A program made the translations under genes and the position numbers. A stretch of DNA of 64,000 bases from Drosophila pseudoobscura (taxonomy: Eukaryota; Arthropoda; Insecta; Diptera; Drosophilidae): assembly GCF_009870125.1 (NCBI RefSeq), contig NC_046679.1, forward strand, positions 8,618,001-8,682,000. Direction: 5' to 3'. Below are positions 49,001-58,689 of the stretch, in pieces; position 1 is the stretch's first letter; every line of letters begins with the position of its first letter. The notes under the pieces were generated by a model. It was not told the DNA's origin. It saw only the letters and a list, made by a program, of their open reading frames with translations, and did no database searches.

Positions 49001-52000
49001 AGATCTCAAAGGAAACAAAAAACGCTTATCGAACACACATTTGAATTTCCCCCAGGGGCAACAAGTGCAGGGGGGGGGGGGGACATGCGGGTGGCCAAAG
49101 GGGTGGCCTGCCATGCAGGCAAATCAAAGTTATTGTCAAACCAAAAGCGTCCAACGGAGCGTACAATTGAGTGTCATATTTCCATGCGAGGGCCAGGAAG
49201 GAACAGAACTTTCCACCACTCGAAAGTTTTCCCGGCCAGCGATTTTTCTTGTTGTCTTTTGGCTCTAGTCTTTGGCCCGAACTTGTTATCATTGTTGCGT
49301 GTCTAAGAGCCAATGGAGGAGCACAAACTTTTCAAGCAGCAGGACCGGCAGCAGAGTAAACATTTATGCGGCTCTGGGATTAGCATCCACAACAGAAAAG
49401 GGCAACAGTGTGTGGCAGCATGTGCATAAGCTTTGGGGGCACAAGCATTTATGTGCAATCAAGCGTTATCATATTTTATTTTTTTCTCCAACTTTTACAA
49501 CTTTCACCTTTCCCCCGTACCGTAGCCCCTCGTGTTCTCGTTTGGGTTCCTCTTTTGTCAGCGCTTTAGCGCAGGATACTTAACTATTTATGGATCACGG
49601 ATGAATGTACATATGAGTATATACTCACAAATGTAAACGGGTATCAAAAAGTGCTGCTCGAGAACTTCACATCAGAATTCCCATGAATAATTTAAGCCAT
49701 TTTCGGTTGGTTTCGGTTACGTTTTAGAACCTCTCGAAGTGATATTATAATGTTGAACCATAAAGAAGGATGTACTTTCACTCTTTTGCTCATTCTTGAA
49801 TGACTTGTCTCCCAGATTGAAAAATATCTGAGCAGAGTATCATCTTGGCTACAGATAATTGTATTGAAATCTTCTTGCCGTGAAACACACCTTTCTTTTT
49901 CTGTAAGACTTGCATTAACCCAATTTTCTACTGCTCTCATTGCTACGAGATGCTACGATTCTTCGTCAACCTTCGAAGCCAGTTAAGAAACCAAATGCAT
50001 GGCACGTGCGTGACTCAAGCGAAGAAGGATGCCCGCGAATAGTGAAAAAACAACATACATGTCATGTACGTGACGCAGAAGAATGCTGCTCTACTGGAGA
50101 CGGAAAAGGGAGTTCTTAAAAAAAAAGAATGCCCGAGAATATCGAAGAAACAACATACATGTCGTGTGCGTGACGCGGTAGATTGCTCCTCGACTTGAGA
50201 GGCATAAGAGAATGTCCAAGAATAGAAATAGGAATAGGAAAAAAACAACATACATTTCGTGTGCGTGACGCAGTGTATTGCTGCTCGATTCGAGTTTCAA
50301 TTCAAGTTTTAAGGGATTTTTTTGTTGTTAGACTGATTGCAGATTACAACAAAAAACCTGCGCATAAAATTTATACAGAATCTCAAACCACAAAACCAAC
50401 AGAATTTCTGTAGATATTGTTGTTTTTTTTTTTGTGCAACAACAAAATTGTATTGTATTAATACAAAAAGTGTGCTTCAGGTGTTTTACATCAAAATTCA
50501 TATTTGGTAATCAATCTGACCCGACATGTCTCTCGGGCCCTGCGGCAGACAGATGGAAAATAAAAGTAAGAGAACGATGGCGTATCAAATAAGGCCAAAT
50601 GGAATTCATAGCCATAGGCTATCTCTCTCTCACTCGCTCTCTCCCACTCGAGTGATGGCTGCCTTTAAGTCCATTAAAAATCATTTCGATCAATGGGGAG
50701 CACTCGCGCAGAGGCCGGTCCGCACATTGCGATTTTCTCACAATTAGCATTTTTGCCCATGCAGCACACACCCACACCCCCTCCCCCTCCCAGCCCCCGC
50801 CCATTCACTCACCTGGACTCACCTGGAGAGGGGGGGGGGGGGGGGGTGGCAGAGGGTGGGGGTTGAGCGATTGAAACATTTTTAAAAATTTGAAATTCAT
50901 ATGCGCAGCAAACGTGAAATGTTTCGCCAAGCGTATTGTGCAATGAAAAATAAAGAAAACCCGAACGGGGGCCACCATACACAGAAACACAGAAAGAAAA
51001 GCAACAAAAACCCAAAAAAAAAAAAAAACATCCGGCAGGCAAGAAAAATTCCTGTGTAAATAAATTTGGAAAGGAAGGAGGCAGCGGGTGCGGCAGTGGC
51101 GATATCCAATATAAATACGTGATGTGTGTGTGTATGTGGATGTGTGTATGTGAAAACACCTAAAAGGATTCAATTATTCCCGCTCGTTACACGGCAACAA
51201 CACTACAGCAGTAGCACTAGCGGCAGCAGCAACAAAAATAAATAAAAAAAGGAAGCGGGCCCCTGAAAGTATGCAACAGAAATTGCTCACGGCATGTAAA
51301 GTGCTCCCTCTCTGTCCATCGCACACGATGCACCCTCTCCGGTGCGTTGAGTGCGCGGTATGTATGATATCGTATGCAGCATATGCACGCGCATAAATCG
51401 ACAACAGATAGCAGGCGTAGGGCCACACCGGGATGGGGGGCGGGGAGCGGGGAGCGGGGAGCGCCAATAAAACCAAGAGCCATGTAAAAAGGACACTCGT
51501 ATTTATATGCATTGATTGCCAAAGCAATGCCATACAAGCACACAGCTACGATGCGGAACCATTGATTGTAAAATAATATTTCTGTGTGCAGCACAAAAAA
51601 GAAAAAAAGAAGAGGGAACAAGGAAAAGAAATGAAATTTGCACGAAAATTTCATGGCGGGGGAGGGGCACTCGCTGTCATAAAATAACACGCATACGTCA
51701 CGTGAGAGAAAGACATGCAGAGATGGGAAAAGGAAACACAAGCATATTTAAAATGAAATATTTGAGTTTTAAAATAAAAAACACAGAGAAAGTAAATAGA
51801 ATTTGCTTTGTTTTAAAGGTTTTAAAAATAATTAAATAAATATAGATTCAAAAACACTTAAAAATATATTTAATATTTTAGATTTTTGGGAAAATAAATA
51901 TAAAAAAATATTTAATTTCAATGAAAATTATTATTATTTTATAAATAAATCTTCTAAAAAAAAGAAAAAACTTGAATTTTAATGAGAAATATATTCCCAT

Positions 52001-55000
52001 TTTTTCATATATTTTTCTCCGAGTGGGCATATGCAAATATTTGCATACATAAGCCGTTCCGGGGCTCCATTGCTTCGCAGCACTTAAATCCATTGCTTGA
52101 AATCCCATTTAATGTTCTATATTTTTTTGCAGTTCTGGGAAATTATCTCCGATGAGCATGGCATCGATCCCAATGGCTACTACCACGGGGAGTCGGCCAT
52201 GCAGATGGAGCGCCTGGAAGTCTACTACAATGAGGCGAGCAGCGGCAAGTATGTGCCACGCGCCGTGCTGATCGACCTGGAGCCGGGCACCATGGACTCG
52301 GTGCGCTCGTCGCCGATGGGCCAGCTCTTTCGGCCCGACAACTTTGTCTACGGACAGTCCGGAGCGGGTAAGCATGACCCCTGACCCCCGTGCCGACCAT
52401 TTCCTGCGTGGCATGTCGTGCCTGGCTTTTGTTTGTGTGTGGAACATGCAGCGAACATTGTGCGGCTTTTGTCATTGCTTTGATAAGTACGAGGACGAGG
52501 ATGAGGATGAGGATGAGGACGAGGACTCGAACGAGGTACAAGCCAGATACCAGGCGGCCTTGTTATCACAGACCCAGTGCTTATCAGGGAGCCGCTTGAT
52601 TGTTTTCCCAGTGCGTTGATGTTGGTCAATTGCCTCGGGCAGTACGTTGCTCCTCATCCAGCAGTTTGCAGTGCGTTTGCTGTGTACTGATGATAATTGC
52701 AATTATGAAATTGCCTGCGGATGACGATGGAAACTAATTTTCCACATGTCCACAGCTGTGCTGTGCTGTGCTGTGCTGTGCTGTGCTGCGGTGTCCTGTC
52801 TCCCTCTCTGTACATTGATTAGATAAGTAATTGTGAATTGTGCTCTACCGCTCTTTGCAGGCAACAACTGGGCCAAGGGCCACTACACAGAGGGCGCCGA
52901 ACTGATCGAATCCGTGATGGAGGTGATGCGCAAGGAGTCGGAGGGCTGTGATTGCCTCCAGGGCTTCCAGCTGGCCCATTCTCTCGGCGGCGGCACTGGC
53001 TCCGGCCTGGGCACGCTGCTAATTTCCAAGATACGCGAGGAGTATCCGGATCGCATTATGGTCTCCTTCTCCGTTCTGCCCTCGCCGAAGGTAAGCCCTG
53101 CCCCCTGCACCTGCCCCAAGATCATCCCCATCAGCCCCATGGCGGGTGCAATCCGCTTAGCCAAATCAGCTTACAAATTACGGGGGGGGTTTTTTTTTCG
53201 TGTGTTGCCACCACGGTGTCATTGGCAATGGGTGGCCTGGTGGAGCCGCAAGCGTATTACACCTGCACGCGTTTTTGGCCAAAAATTAGCAAACGAAAGC
53301 CGCAACGCCCGAAAGTATGCCACAAATGTTGTTTTATTTATGCAATTCATACGCCAAATTCAATTGGCGGGCTTTGTGCACGGCCCGGACCCCGCTCCGT
53401 GTTCACGGCTTTGTCCAAATAATTCTAATTAATTTGCAGGCAAAATTAGCGCGCCATCGCCAGCCATCGACCGTCGACCGTCGGCCATCGAGCATCCAGC
53501 GGGCCAGCGGCTAAAGCCTAATTGGCAATGCAGTTTTAATGCAATTTAGTGGCAAGGCGGCGGCCTCAGGGCCACACGAGGGCGGGGCACGGGCCCTGTC
53601 CCTAACTGGCATCGCCTCGCATCTTTTTTTTACGCGTTGCCTTTTTTTGACACGCCTCAATTGTCTGCTTAATTAACCCAGTTGCATATAATTTATGGAT
53701 GGTATATAATATATACTCCTATAGACACGTGCCACGGGGGTGCGTGGTACGTGGCACGCCTTCATTTGCGTTATTCTCGCATTTAATTACATTTTGGATA
53801 TTTAATTAAATTAATTAAGTGCAAAATAAATTGGCAGGCGGCAGAAACGAACTCCCGCGGGGGCATTCAGATTCATATTTCAATAAAGGCTGCTTGTCAA
53901 CAGAACATCTCCAGGTCCTGACAGGTAGTGATCACTATAAAACAGCAGTTCCTAGAGTACAGAAATTATAGTAGCAGGAGAGAATCAGAGGATCAATAGG
54001 CAAAGACGCAGTAGAGTAATCCGTTATTCTCTCAATTTGTATTTGCTGAGAGCGTGGCCTAAGAGCGGGGATGATTTTAGTAATCAGGTGACATCGTCCG
54101 CACATCTCCTCTCTTTCGAGGACCATCCATAGGCATGCAAACGTACAGAACCTGAAACGTTTGCCATCTCTCTCTAACGCTTGTCTCTCTGTGCGACTAG
54201 AGAGACTGGATGGTCCTTGTCAAAGCGGAAGGAGGATCAAAAGCTAAAAAAAGCTGCTACAAAAAGAGAAATACATATATTTTCCAGGGTATTTACAGCT
54301 TTCCTTTAAATCCTATGTTACTTTGCCTCAAATACTTTGTCATATTTAATCGATTTTATAGCCTGGTACCGCGAACAACCTGTTGAAATATTCGAATTGA
54401 AGATCCGATCCGAGTTGCCAGAAGTTCCGAGCCCTGTGAGGCGTGAAATTAACATTTTGACACAATAAATTTTATGGATTTTTAAGGACGAAACTTACAT
54501 TTGGAATTTGTGTGTGTGTGGGTTAAATTTATTACCGTCACGGCTGAACGCCAACTAGTGGGAGCCACCACTCTCTGCCCCATCCTGTACTCTCCCTCCT
54601 ATCCCCAATTCATCCTTGCCTTCCCTTCCCTTCCCATTGGGCTGGCCGTTATTTATGGGTCCGAGAATCGGGGGGGTCGGTGGGCTTACCGCAATGTTTT
54701 GGCTTCGGCGGTCATTTTATTGCGGCCCAGGCCGACACATGCCTGTCTGTCACTCCATAACACGGCCTTAATACACCACTGGACATGCGAATATATAACA
54801 TATATATATAAATACATATAGATTTAATAGTTTTGTCCATCAACAACTGCAATTTATGCAAATTCAGCGTTCAAAAAAAAACTGTTTAAATATTTTGAAA
54901 TATGATTAAAGCTTCGGCATGGCCTTCGTTAATTATGCATACCCTTTGAGGCATGCCGCACGGCCAGTATGGAGATTTGCACCTGCCAGTTGGCCAGGAG

Positions 55001-58000
55001 GGCTGCTGCAGCAAACACTCGTAAATCCTGCAGCAGCAACAAATACAACAAATACAACAGATACTTATTTGGGTACAAAATGTTGAATGCACATTGCATA
55101 TGCCCCAGCATAACTCATTAGTATTAACTGCATGTCCGGTGTGTGTGTGTGCGTGTGTCCACTGTACAGGTGTGTGTGTGTGTGTCCACCTTATCGCTCG
55201 AGGGCTGGCTAGGGACGACCATTAAATAATTGCCACAATTTATGTGTACACACATTTCGCATACAGCCCCAAAAGCTGAGACTCGAAACTGAAGTTTGTC
55301 GCATGCCACAACCTCGATACCACCCCGCCCATGTTGCACTGCCCCACCCAATGGACACGGAGCAATGCATCTTGCCCAAGCAAATATAGAGATGGCAAAA
55401 GCAAAGATTATACATAATTTTCAATTTGCAGCACACCCCAAACTTGACCCACACTTGCCCCCACACTTGTATGCGTATGCGTATATGTGATTGTGGATGT
55501 TTGTGCAACATGCAACTGCATTTATGCAACAACTCGGAGCCTGAGTGCCGCTCGAGGCCCGACACATGCCCCCATCTCATGCCCCATGCCCATATCCATA
55601 TCCATATCCATCTACTATAGGGCCATGTCTATGCTGTTGCACGAGTTGCAGGAGGCAGTGCATTCGAATTGCAGCCTCTTTTGAGAGGCGGGAATGCATT
55701 TTTCATGTTGCATGTCCCAAGCAAATTGCCTGGAATTCGGAATTTCTGGTCCAAAGACGAATGGCAAATCGTTTGACACAAACAACAGACTATGTCAAAG
55801 GATTGGAAGAGTTTTAGGGACCATCCCCAGCCGAAAACATTGAATATCTTTTGCCCAAAAGCCAAAGGTTTGCTAATTAACAACATTTATTTGCCTTCTT
55901 TTTTCATGCATGCCGCCTAACCCCACAACAACAACAACAACAATCAGGTATCCGATACCGTCGTGGAGCCCTACAATGCAACGCTCTCCATCCATCAGCT
56001 GGTGGAGAACACAGACGAGACCTTCTGCATTGACAACGAGGCTCTCTATGACATCTGCTTCCGCACACTGAAGCTATCATCGCCCACATACGGTGATCTC
56101 AATCATTTGGTTTCTGTAAGTTTCTAATTGGTGTTTTTCTTTGTCCCCCTTCCCTCTCCCTCTCCCCGCCCAACCAATCCTTCATCGAACGGTGGACACA
56201 CCCAGGTGTCAGAGGTGGTGGTCGAGCCGTATAATGCCACATTGTCGGTGCATCAGCTGTGCGTGGACACAGACGAGGCATTCTGCATTGACAATGAGGC
56301 CCTGTATGACATTTGCTACCAAAGCCTGCGCCTGTGCTCGCCCACCTACGAGGATCTAAACCACTTGGTGTCCGTAAGTAGCAGCCGCAAAAGGAGCACA
56401 AATGGACCGGATTGGACGGATTGGCAGAAAAGCGAACCATCAAATGAAATGCTTTACTAACTGAGATTTTCTACTCCTCCGAACAGGTCACAATGTCCGG
56501 CGTAACCACTTGCCTGCGTTTCCCTGGCCAGCTGAACGCCGATCTGCGCAAGCTGGCGGTGAATATGGTACCATTCCCGCGTCTGCACTTCTTTATGCCC
56601 GGCTTTGCCCCACTGACCGCCAAGGGATCGCAGCAGTATCGCGCCCTGACCGTCGCCGAGCTGACGCAGCAGATGTTCGATGCCAAGAACATGATGACCG
56701 CCTGTGATCCCCGGCATGGACGCTACCTGACGTGTGCCTGCATCTTCCGAGGTGAGTGGCCAACCAAAGCCTGTGTTGACGCACCTTCTGTCCGCGCCCC
56801 CAACGGGGGGGGGTCCAAAGAAGAAAAATAGTTGTTTAACAACAAGCCCGAAACACTTTCAGGCAAAGGCAAACGCAGGGATCCATCCATCTTAACGGGT
56901 GGTGGGCAACCATCCGTGGCGGCTTATCCGTGAAACTTTGTCACTTTGTCAGGGCCAACTGGTGGCTGGCGCACCTGTCCTATGGCCGGGCCATGGGCTG
57001 CCGCAGGGCACGTAGAAACAAGGGGCAACAGCGACAATTTTATTAGCAAACAGAATGCCTACTTATGGGCGCCACTAAAAATGATTAATGCAACCTGGCT
57101 CTGGCCCTGTCCCTGGCTCTGGCTGGTAAAAAGGCTGCAATCCGTCAACGCGCACGTAGCGCAAATTTGTTAGCCTTCCGCGTTGCCTGCCACCCAACCC
57201 CCCACAGAGGGTGGCATCGTTTTTTTTTGGCTTGGCGCTAATTTTTAAATTAATAAACTGGTGTGCGGCGCCCGAAAGTATGCCGCATAATATTTCATTT
57301 GCTATTCCTTGTGTACCTCTCGTTCTCGCTATCGTCCTGGCTTTGGGATTGGAAGTGGGCTCTGCCTCTGCCTTTCCTTTTGACTGATGACTCGCAAAAC
57401 GCGCGTAATTAGAAATTTACTTTCAAGATCCATTGGGGAATTACGACCACCGACCGACCGCCCCCTGACACGGGCCCCAGGGCCAATCCCAAGCCCAAGC
57501 CCAGGCCCAAGCCTAACTAATCATGCTTGAACGTGACTTTGGGGCCCTGAACTCTGCCTCTCTCTTTCTCGCACGATTCTGTGCGTCCACTCAGGCTCTG
57601 GCTCAGGCTCTGCCAGAAATACTTGCAAAATAATTAATCACAAAAATGTGTTCTTCAGAAGCAACAGCGGAAGCAATAACAACAAAAGCAGCAAAAAAAC
57701 ATGCCAGCGAAGGAATTTAAACAACTTTTTTAGTTACCTCCTGGGACTGTTTGTGTCAAGGTGGCCCCCCTAGCCTCTGTCCCTGTCCCTATCCGCCTGA
57801 GCGCCTCCGCCAACTCCGACTCCGACCAGGTGGCAAAGTGCGCTGTTGGGGCTTAGAATCCGTTTAGTATTTCATATTCAGGGATTTGGGGATTTGCTTT
57901 TGGGACGCTTCAAAGCCAACTTGTCTTTTGATGTAAATGCGGGACAATGCGGGAGGGAGCACTGCACTGTTTTGGTGGAGATACTAAGGCGATGGGATTT

Positions 58001-58533
58001 TTTACCCCCGATACCAATCATTTTTGTTTTTTGTTGTTGCTCAATTAACAGGTCCAATGTCCATGAAGGAGGTGGACACCCAAATGCTCAATGTGCAGGC
58101 GAAGAACAGCAGCTACTTTGTCGAATGGATACCCAACAATGTCAAGGTGGCCGTCTGCGATATACCGCCACGCGGCCTCAAGATGTCCGCCACATTCATT
58201 GGCAACTCGACGGCCATCCAGGAGATCTTCAAGCGCATCTCCGAGCAGTTCACAGCCATGTTCCGTCGCAAGGCCTTCTTGCACTGGTACACGGGCGAGG
58301 GCATGGACGAGATGGAGTTCACTGAGGCCGAGAGCAATATGAACGATCTGATATCCGAGTATCAGCAGTACCAGGTGCGTTTTCTGAACAATATCTAAAA
58401 CCAGTCCATCAATTTCTTACTCGAAACCTTTTCCGTTTTTTAGGAAGCAACAGCCGACGATGAGCTCGAGTTCGAGGAGGATCAGGGCGAGGGCTACGAG
58501 TCGGAGGTCCTGCAAAACGGCAATGGCGAGTAG
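36049..58533 (+). CDS. betaTub97EF: Beta-tubulin 97EF
   Basis: Coding exons: 36049-36105, 52133-52367, 52861-53090, then either 55948-56115 (4a) or 56206-56373 (4b), 56487-56751, 58052-58374 and 58444-58533. Splice sites are all GT-AG and the product is 455 residues, normal for the family. It forms the GTP-binding beta subunit of the microtubule heterodimer. Visible landmarks are MREI at the N-terminus, [10 protein letters not shown], the GGGTGSG loop at 140-146, [11 protein letters not shown], and an acidic C-terminal tail (427-455) ending [12 protein letters not shown]. That tail is unlike the ubiquitous isotypes. The isotype call rests on the tail and on the adjacent CG4849 gene, as I recall for D. 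melanogaster 97EF-97F. A 16 kb first intron interrupts after only 19 codons, leaving ample room for regulatory elements. The gene converges with the minus-strand gene ending at 59,793. Confidence 0.92.
36790..36900. mobile_element. Possible mini-me/Helitron-like relict with (CTGT)n
   Basis: The order AAAACTGTTACATACTCTTC, then TGGAAGGTATTCTGAAACTT, then a CTGT array (36,859-36,895) resembles the tails of DINE/mini-me repeats of Drosophila, where a GTCTGTC array follows a degenerate conserved block. No terminal structure or target duplication is visible. Confidence 0.25.
37769..38230. repeat. Nested tandem repeat A: 34 bp and 190 bp units
   Basis: Four copies of a 34 bp unit around TTCTTCACTTGTGACTGGCA lie at about 37,769-37,903. 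The fourth also starts a 190 bp unit repeated at about 38,043-38,230. Both 190 bp copies hold the near-palindrome ACTGCTT-TC-AAGCAGT followed by GCTTCC-AGCGAAGG, and later TTTAGTTTGCAGATAC and TTTTCTCTG-TGGCAAA. The copies are about 80-90% alike. No family is recognised. Confidence 0.8.
38323..38348. repeat. (TTG)n microsatellite
   Basis: Eight to nine TTG units. Confidence 0.85.
40433..40457. repeat. (CCAT)n microsatellite
   Basis: Six CCAT units. A GA array lies nearby at 40,274-40,292. Confidence 0.85.
43931..43955 (+). repeat. Poly(G) run with G-quadruplex potential
   Basis: Seven G, one C, ten G, CC, five G on the sense strand of intron 1. Similar uninterrupted runs lie at 45,276-45,287 (12 G), 45,861-45,875 (15 G), 49,070-49,082 (13 G) and 50,830-50,846 (17 G). 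Confidence 0.85.
44543..44563. repeat. (ATT)n microsatellite
   Basis: Seven ATT units. Confidence 0.85.
45615..45741. repeat. 30 bp GC-rich minisatellite
   Basis: About 4.2 copies of a 30 bp unit resembling TCTCCGCTCCTCCAGCAAGC followed by CCAGCCTCC. Because 30 is divisible by three, both strands stay open and show ten-residue peptide repeats. I treat this as a minisatellite rather than an exon, since it sits inside intron 1 with no supporting splice context. Confidence 0.85.
46021..46064. repeat. Compound (CA)n(GA)n microsatellite
   Basis: Thirteen CA units run directly into eight GA units. Confidence 0.9.
47497..47994. repeat. Tandem repeat B: five ~106-124 bp units
   Basis: The core GTGTGAATGGCAAGGTTTRC followed by CGWCGGTGAAA recurs from 47,497, 47,621, 47,743, about 47,855 and 47,961. 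The spacers are partly shared: ATAGAGGAATACATCGAAA before the core in copies two and three, and TTTGG-ATGT then CTCTATTGTTGT after it. Core conservation exceeds spacer conservation. There are no terminal inverted repeats and no coding frame of note. Confidence 0.85.
49994..50290. repeat. Tandem repeat C: three to four ~95-100 bp units
   Basis: The core AACAACATACATGTCGTGTG followed by CGTGACGC occurs at 50,049, 50,149 and 50,244. A degenerate first copy (ATGCATGGCACGTGCGTGAC) lies at 49,994. GATTGCT-CTCGA follows the core and GAATGCCCGAGAATA precedes it. The family is unrelated to repeats A and B. Confidence 0.8.
52133..52367 (+). CDS. betaTub97EF: betaTub97EF exon 2
   Basis: Residues 20-97 plus the first base of Gly98. 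It includes [26 protein letters not shown] and FGQ/YGQSGAG-type sequence of the nucleotide fold. The acceptor follows a good pyrimidine tract and the donor is GTAAGC. Confidence 0.95.
52368..52860. other. betaTub97EF: betaTub97EF intron 2
   Basis: 493 bp with a GAGGAY array (about 52,490-52,528) and six perfect CTGTG units (52,756-52,785). The acidic frame across the GAGGAY array is a repeat artefact. Confidence 0.9.
52861..53090 (+). CDS. betaTub97EF: betaTub97EF exon 3
   Basis: Completes Gly98 and encodes residues 99-174. It contains [23 protein letters not shown] and the GTP-binding signature GGGTGSG (140-146), and ends SVLPSPK at a phase-0 GTAAGC donor, so either exon 4 version can be joined in frame. 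Confidence 0.95.
53091..55947. other. betaTub97EF: betaTub97EF intron 3
   Basis: 2.86 kb, no gene seen. It contains a G-run at about 53,181, CTCTCT tracts and a 9 bp inverted pair GGACCATCC/GGATGGTCC (about 54,120 and 54,208). A TA array lies near 54,800, TG arrays lie at 55,140-55,185, and CATATC units lie near 55,590. The acceptor end is unusual and is described under exon 4a. Confidence 0.8.
55948..56115 (+). CDS. betaTub97EF: betaTub97EF alternative exon 4a
   Basis: 168 nt, phase 0 at both ends, encoding residues 175-230 ([10 protein letters not shown] ... [11 protein letters not shown]). This is the version closest to common animal beta-tubulins (ENTDET, CFRTLKL, PTYGD). The acceptor is preceded by about six CAA units instead of a pyrimidine tract. 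A CTAAC branch-point match lies at 55,917-55,921 and the nearest pyrimidine tract is upstream of that. The donor GTAAGT is strong. Confidence 0.93.
56206..56373 (+). CDS. betaTub97EF: betaTub97EF alternative exon 4b
   Basis: 168 nt, phase 0 at both ends, a duplicate of exon 4a with 43 of 56 residues identical. It differs at 13 positions, among them 177 D to E, 178 T to V, 193 V to C, 194 E to V, 213 R to Q, 218 S to C and 223 G to E. No stop or frameshift is present. The acceptor CCCAG and donor GTAAGT are good, so it is functional-looking rather than a pseudoexon. Including both copies would keep frame but insert 56 extra residues into the core fold. Confidence 0.92.
56487..56751 (+). CDS. 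betaTub97EF: betaTub97EF exon 5
   Basis: Residues 231-318 plus one base of Gly319. It includes [20 protein letters not shown] (helix H7-H8 core), [20 protein letters not shown], the M-loop region and [10 protein letters not shown]. The donor is GTGAGT. Confidence 0.95.
56752..58051. other. betaTub97EF: betaTub97EF intron 5
   Basis: 1.3 kb with no gene seen. Contents are CCCAAGC-type units near 57,490 and GCTCTGGCTCAGGCTCTG units near 57,600. Confidence 0.85.
58052..58374 (+). CDS. betaTub97EF: betaTub97EF exon 6
   Basis: Completes Gly319 and encodes residues 320-426, with [21 protein letters not shown], the H11-H12 region ([21 protein letters not shown]) and EYQQYQ. The surface helices bind motors and MAPs. 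Confidence 0.95.
58444..58533 (+). CDS. betaTub97EF: betaTub97EF exon 7 (C-terminal tail)
   Basis: Residues 427-455, an acidic tail with several glutamates and one tyrosine, ending NGNGE and a TAG stop. It is separated from exon 6 by a 69 bp intron. Isotype identity resides mainly in this segment. Confidence 0.93.
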   Translation, partial: EATADDELEFEEDQGEGYESEVLQNGNGE

Positions 58534-58616
58534 GGACGGACCAACCAGCATCATAACTGTTTTCTGTATACTATTATGTAAATTATTTGCAAAGTCATCA
58601 CCAGACAAAGGCTTCA

Positions 58617-58622
58617 AATAAA
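58617..58622 (+). terminator. betaTub97EF: Polyadenylation signal of betaTub97EF
   Basis: AATAAA 84 bp past the stop, within an AT-rich 3' region. Confidence 0.75.
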
Positions 58623-58689
58623 TATCTAGTAAATATAGTAAATCTTATTAATCGATTCTGACAGCAACATAGGCGTTTAGATGAGGAAG

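Larger units (their letters stand above)
36106..52132. other. betaTub97EF: betaTub97EF intron 1 (16 kb)
   Basis: No nested gene is supported on either strand. The first 300 bp are rich in GAGAG/CTCTC sites. The intron also holds a CTGT array with mini-me-like flank (36,790-36,900), four tandem-repeat arrays (37,769-38,230; 45,615-45,741; 47,497-47,994; 49,994-50,290), many CA/GA/CCAT/ATT microsatellites, and five long poly(G) runs between 43.9 and 50.9 kb. All five are on the sense strand. The last 400 bp before exon 2 are very AT-rich. Confidence 0.8.

Noticed and set aside
52390..52619. Acidic Asp/Glu-rich frame inside betaTub97EF intron 2
   Set aside because: Produced by a GAGGAY simple repeat. 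The flanking exon boundaries and tubulin frame show it is intronic.
54119..54217. GGACCATCC / GGATGGTCC inverted pair as a small transposon
   Set aside because: Only nine bases match and no flanking duplication is present, so chance is sufficient.
36049..58533. Assignment to betaTub60D, 56D or 85D
   Set aside because: The C-terminal tail ending [12 protein letters not shown], the exon 4 duplication and the adjacent CG4849 gene fit betaTub97EF rather than those isotypes.
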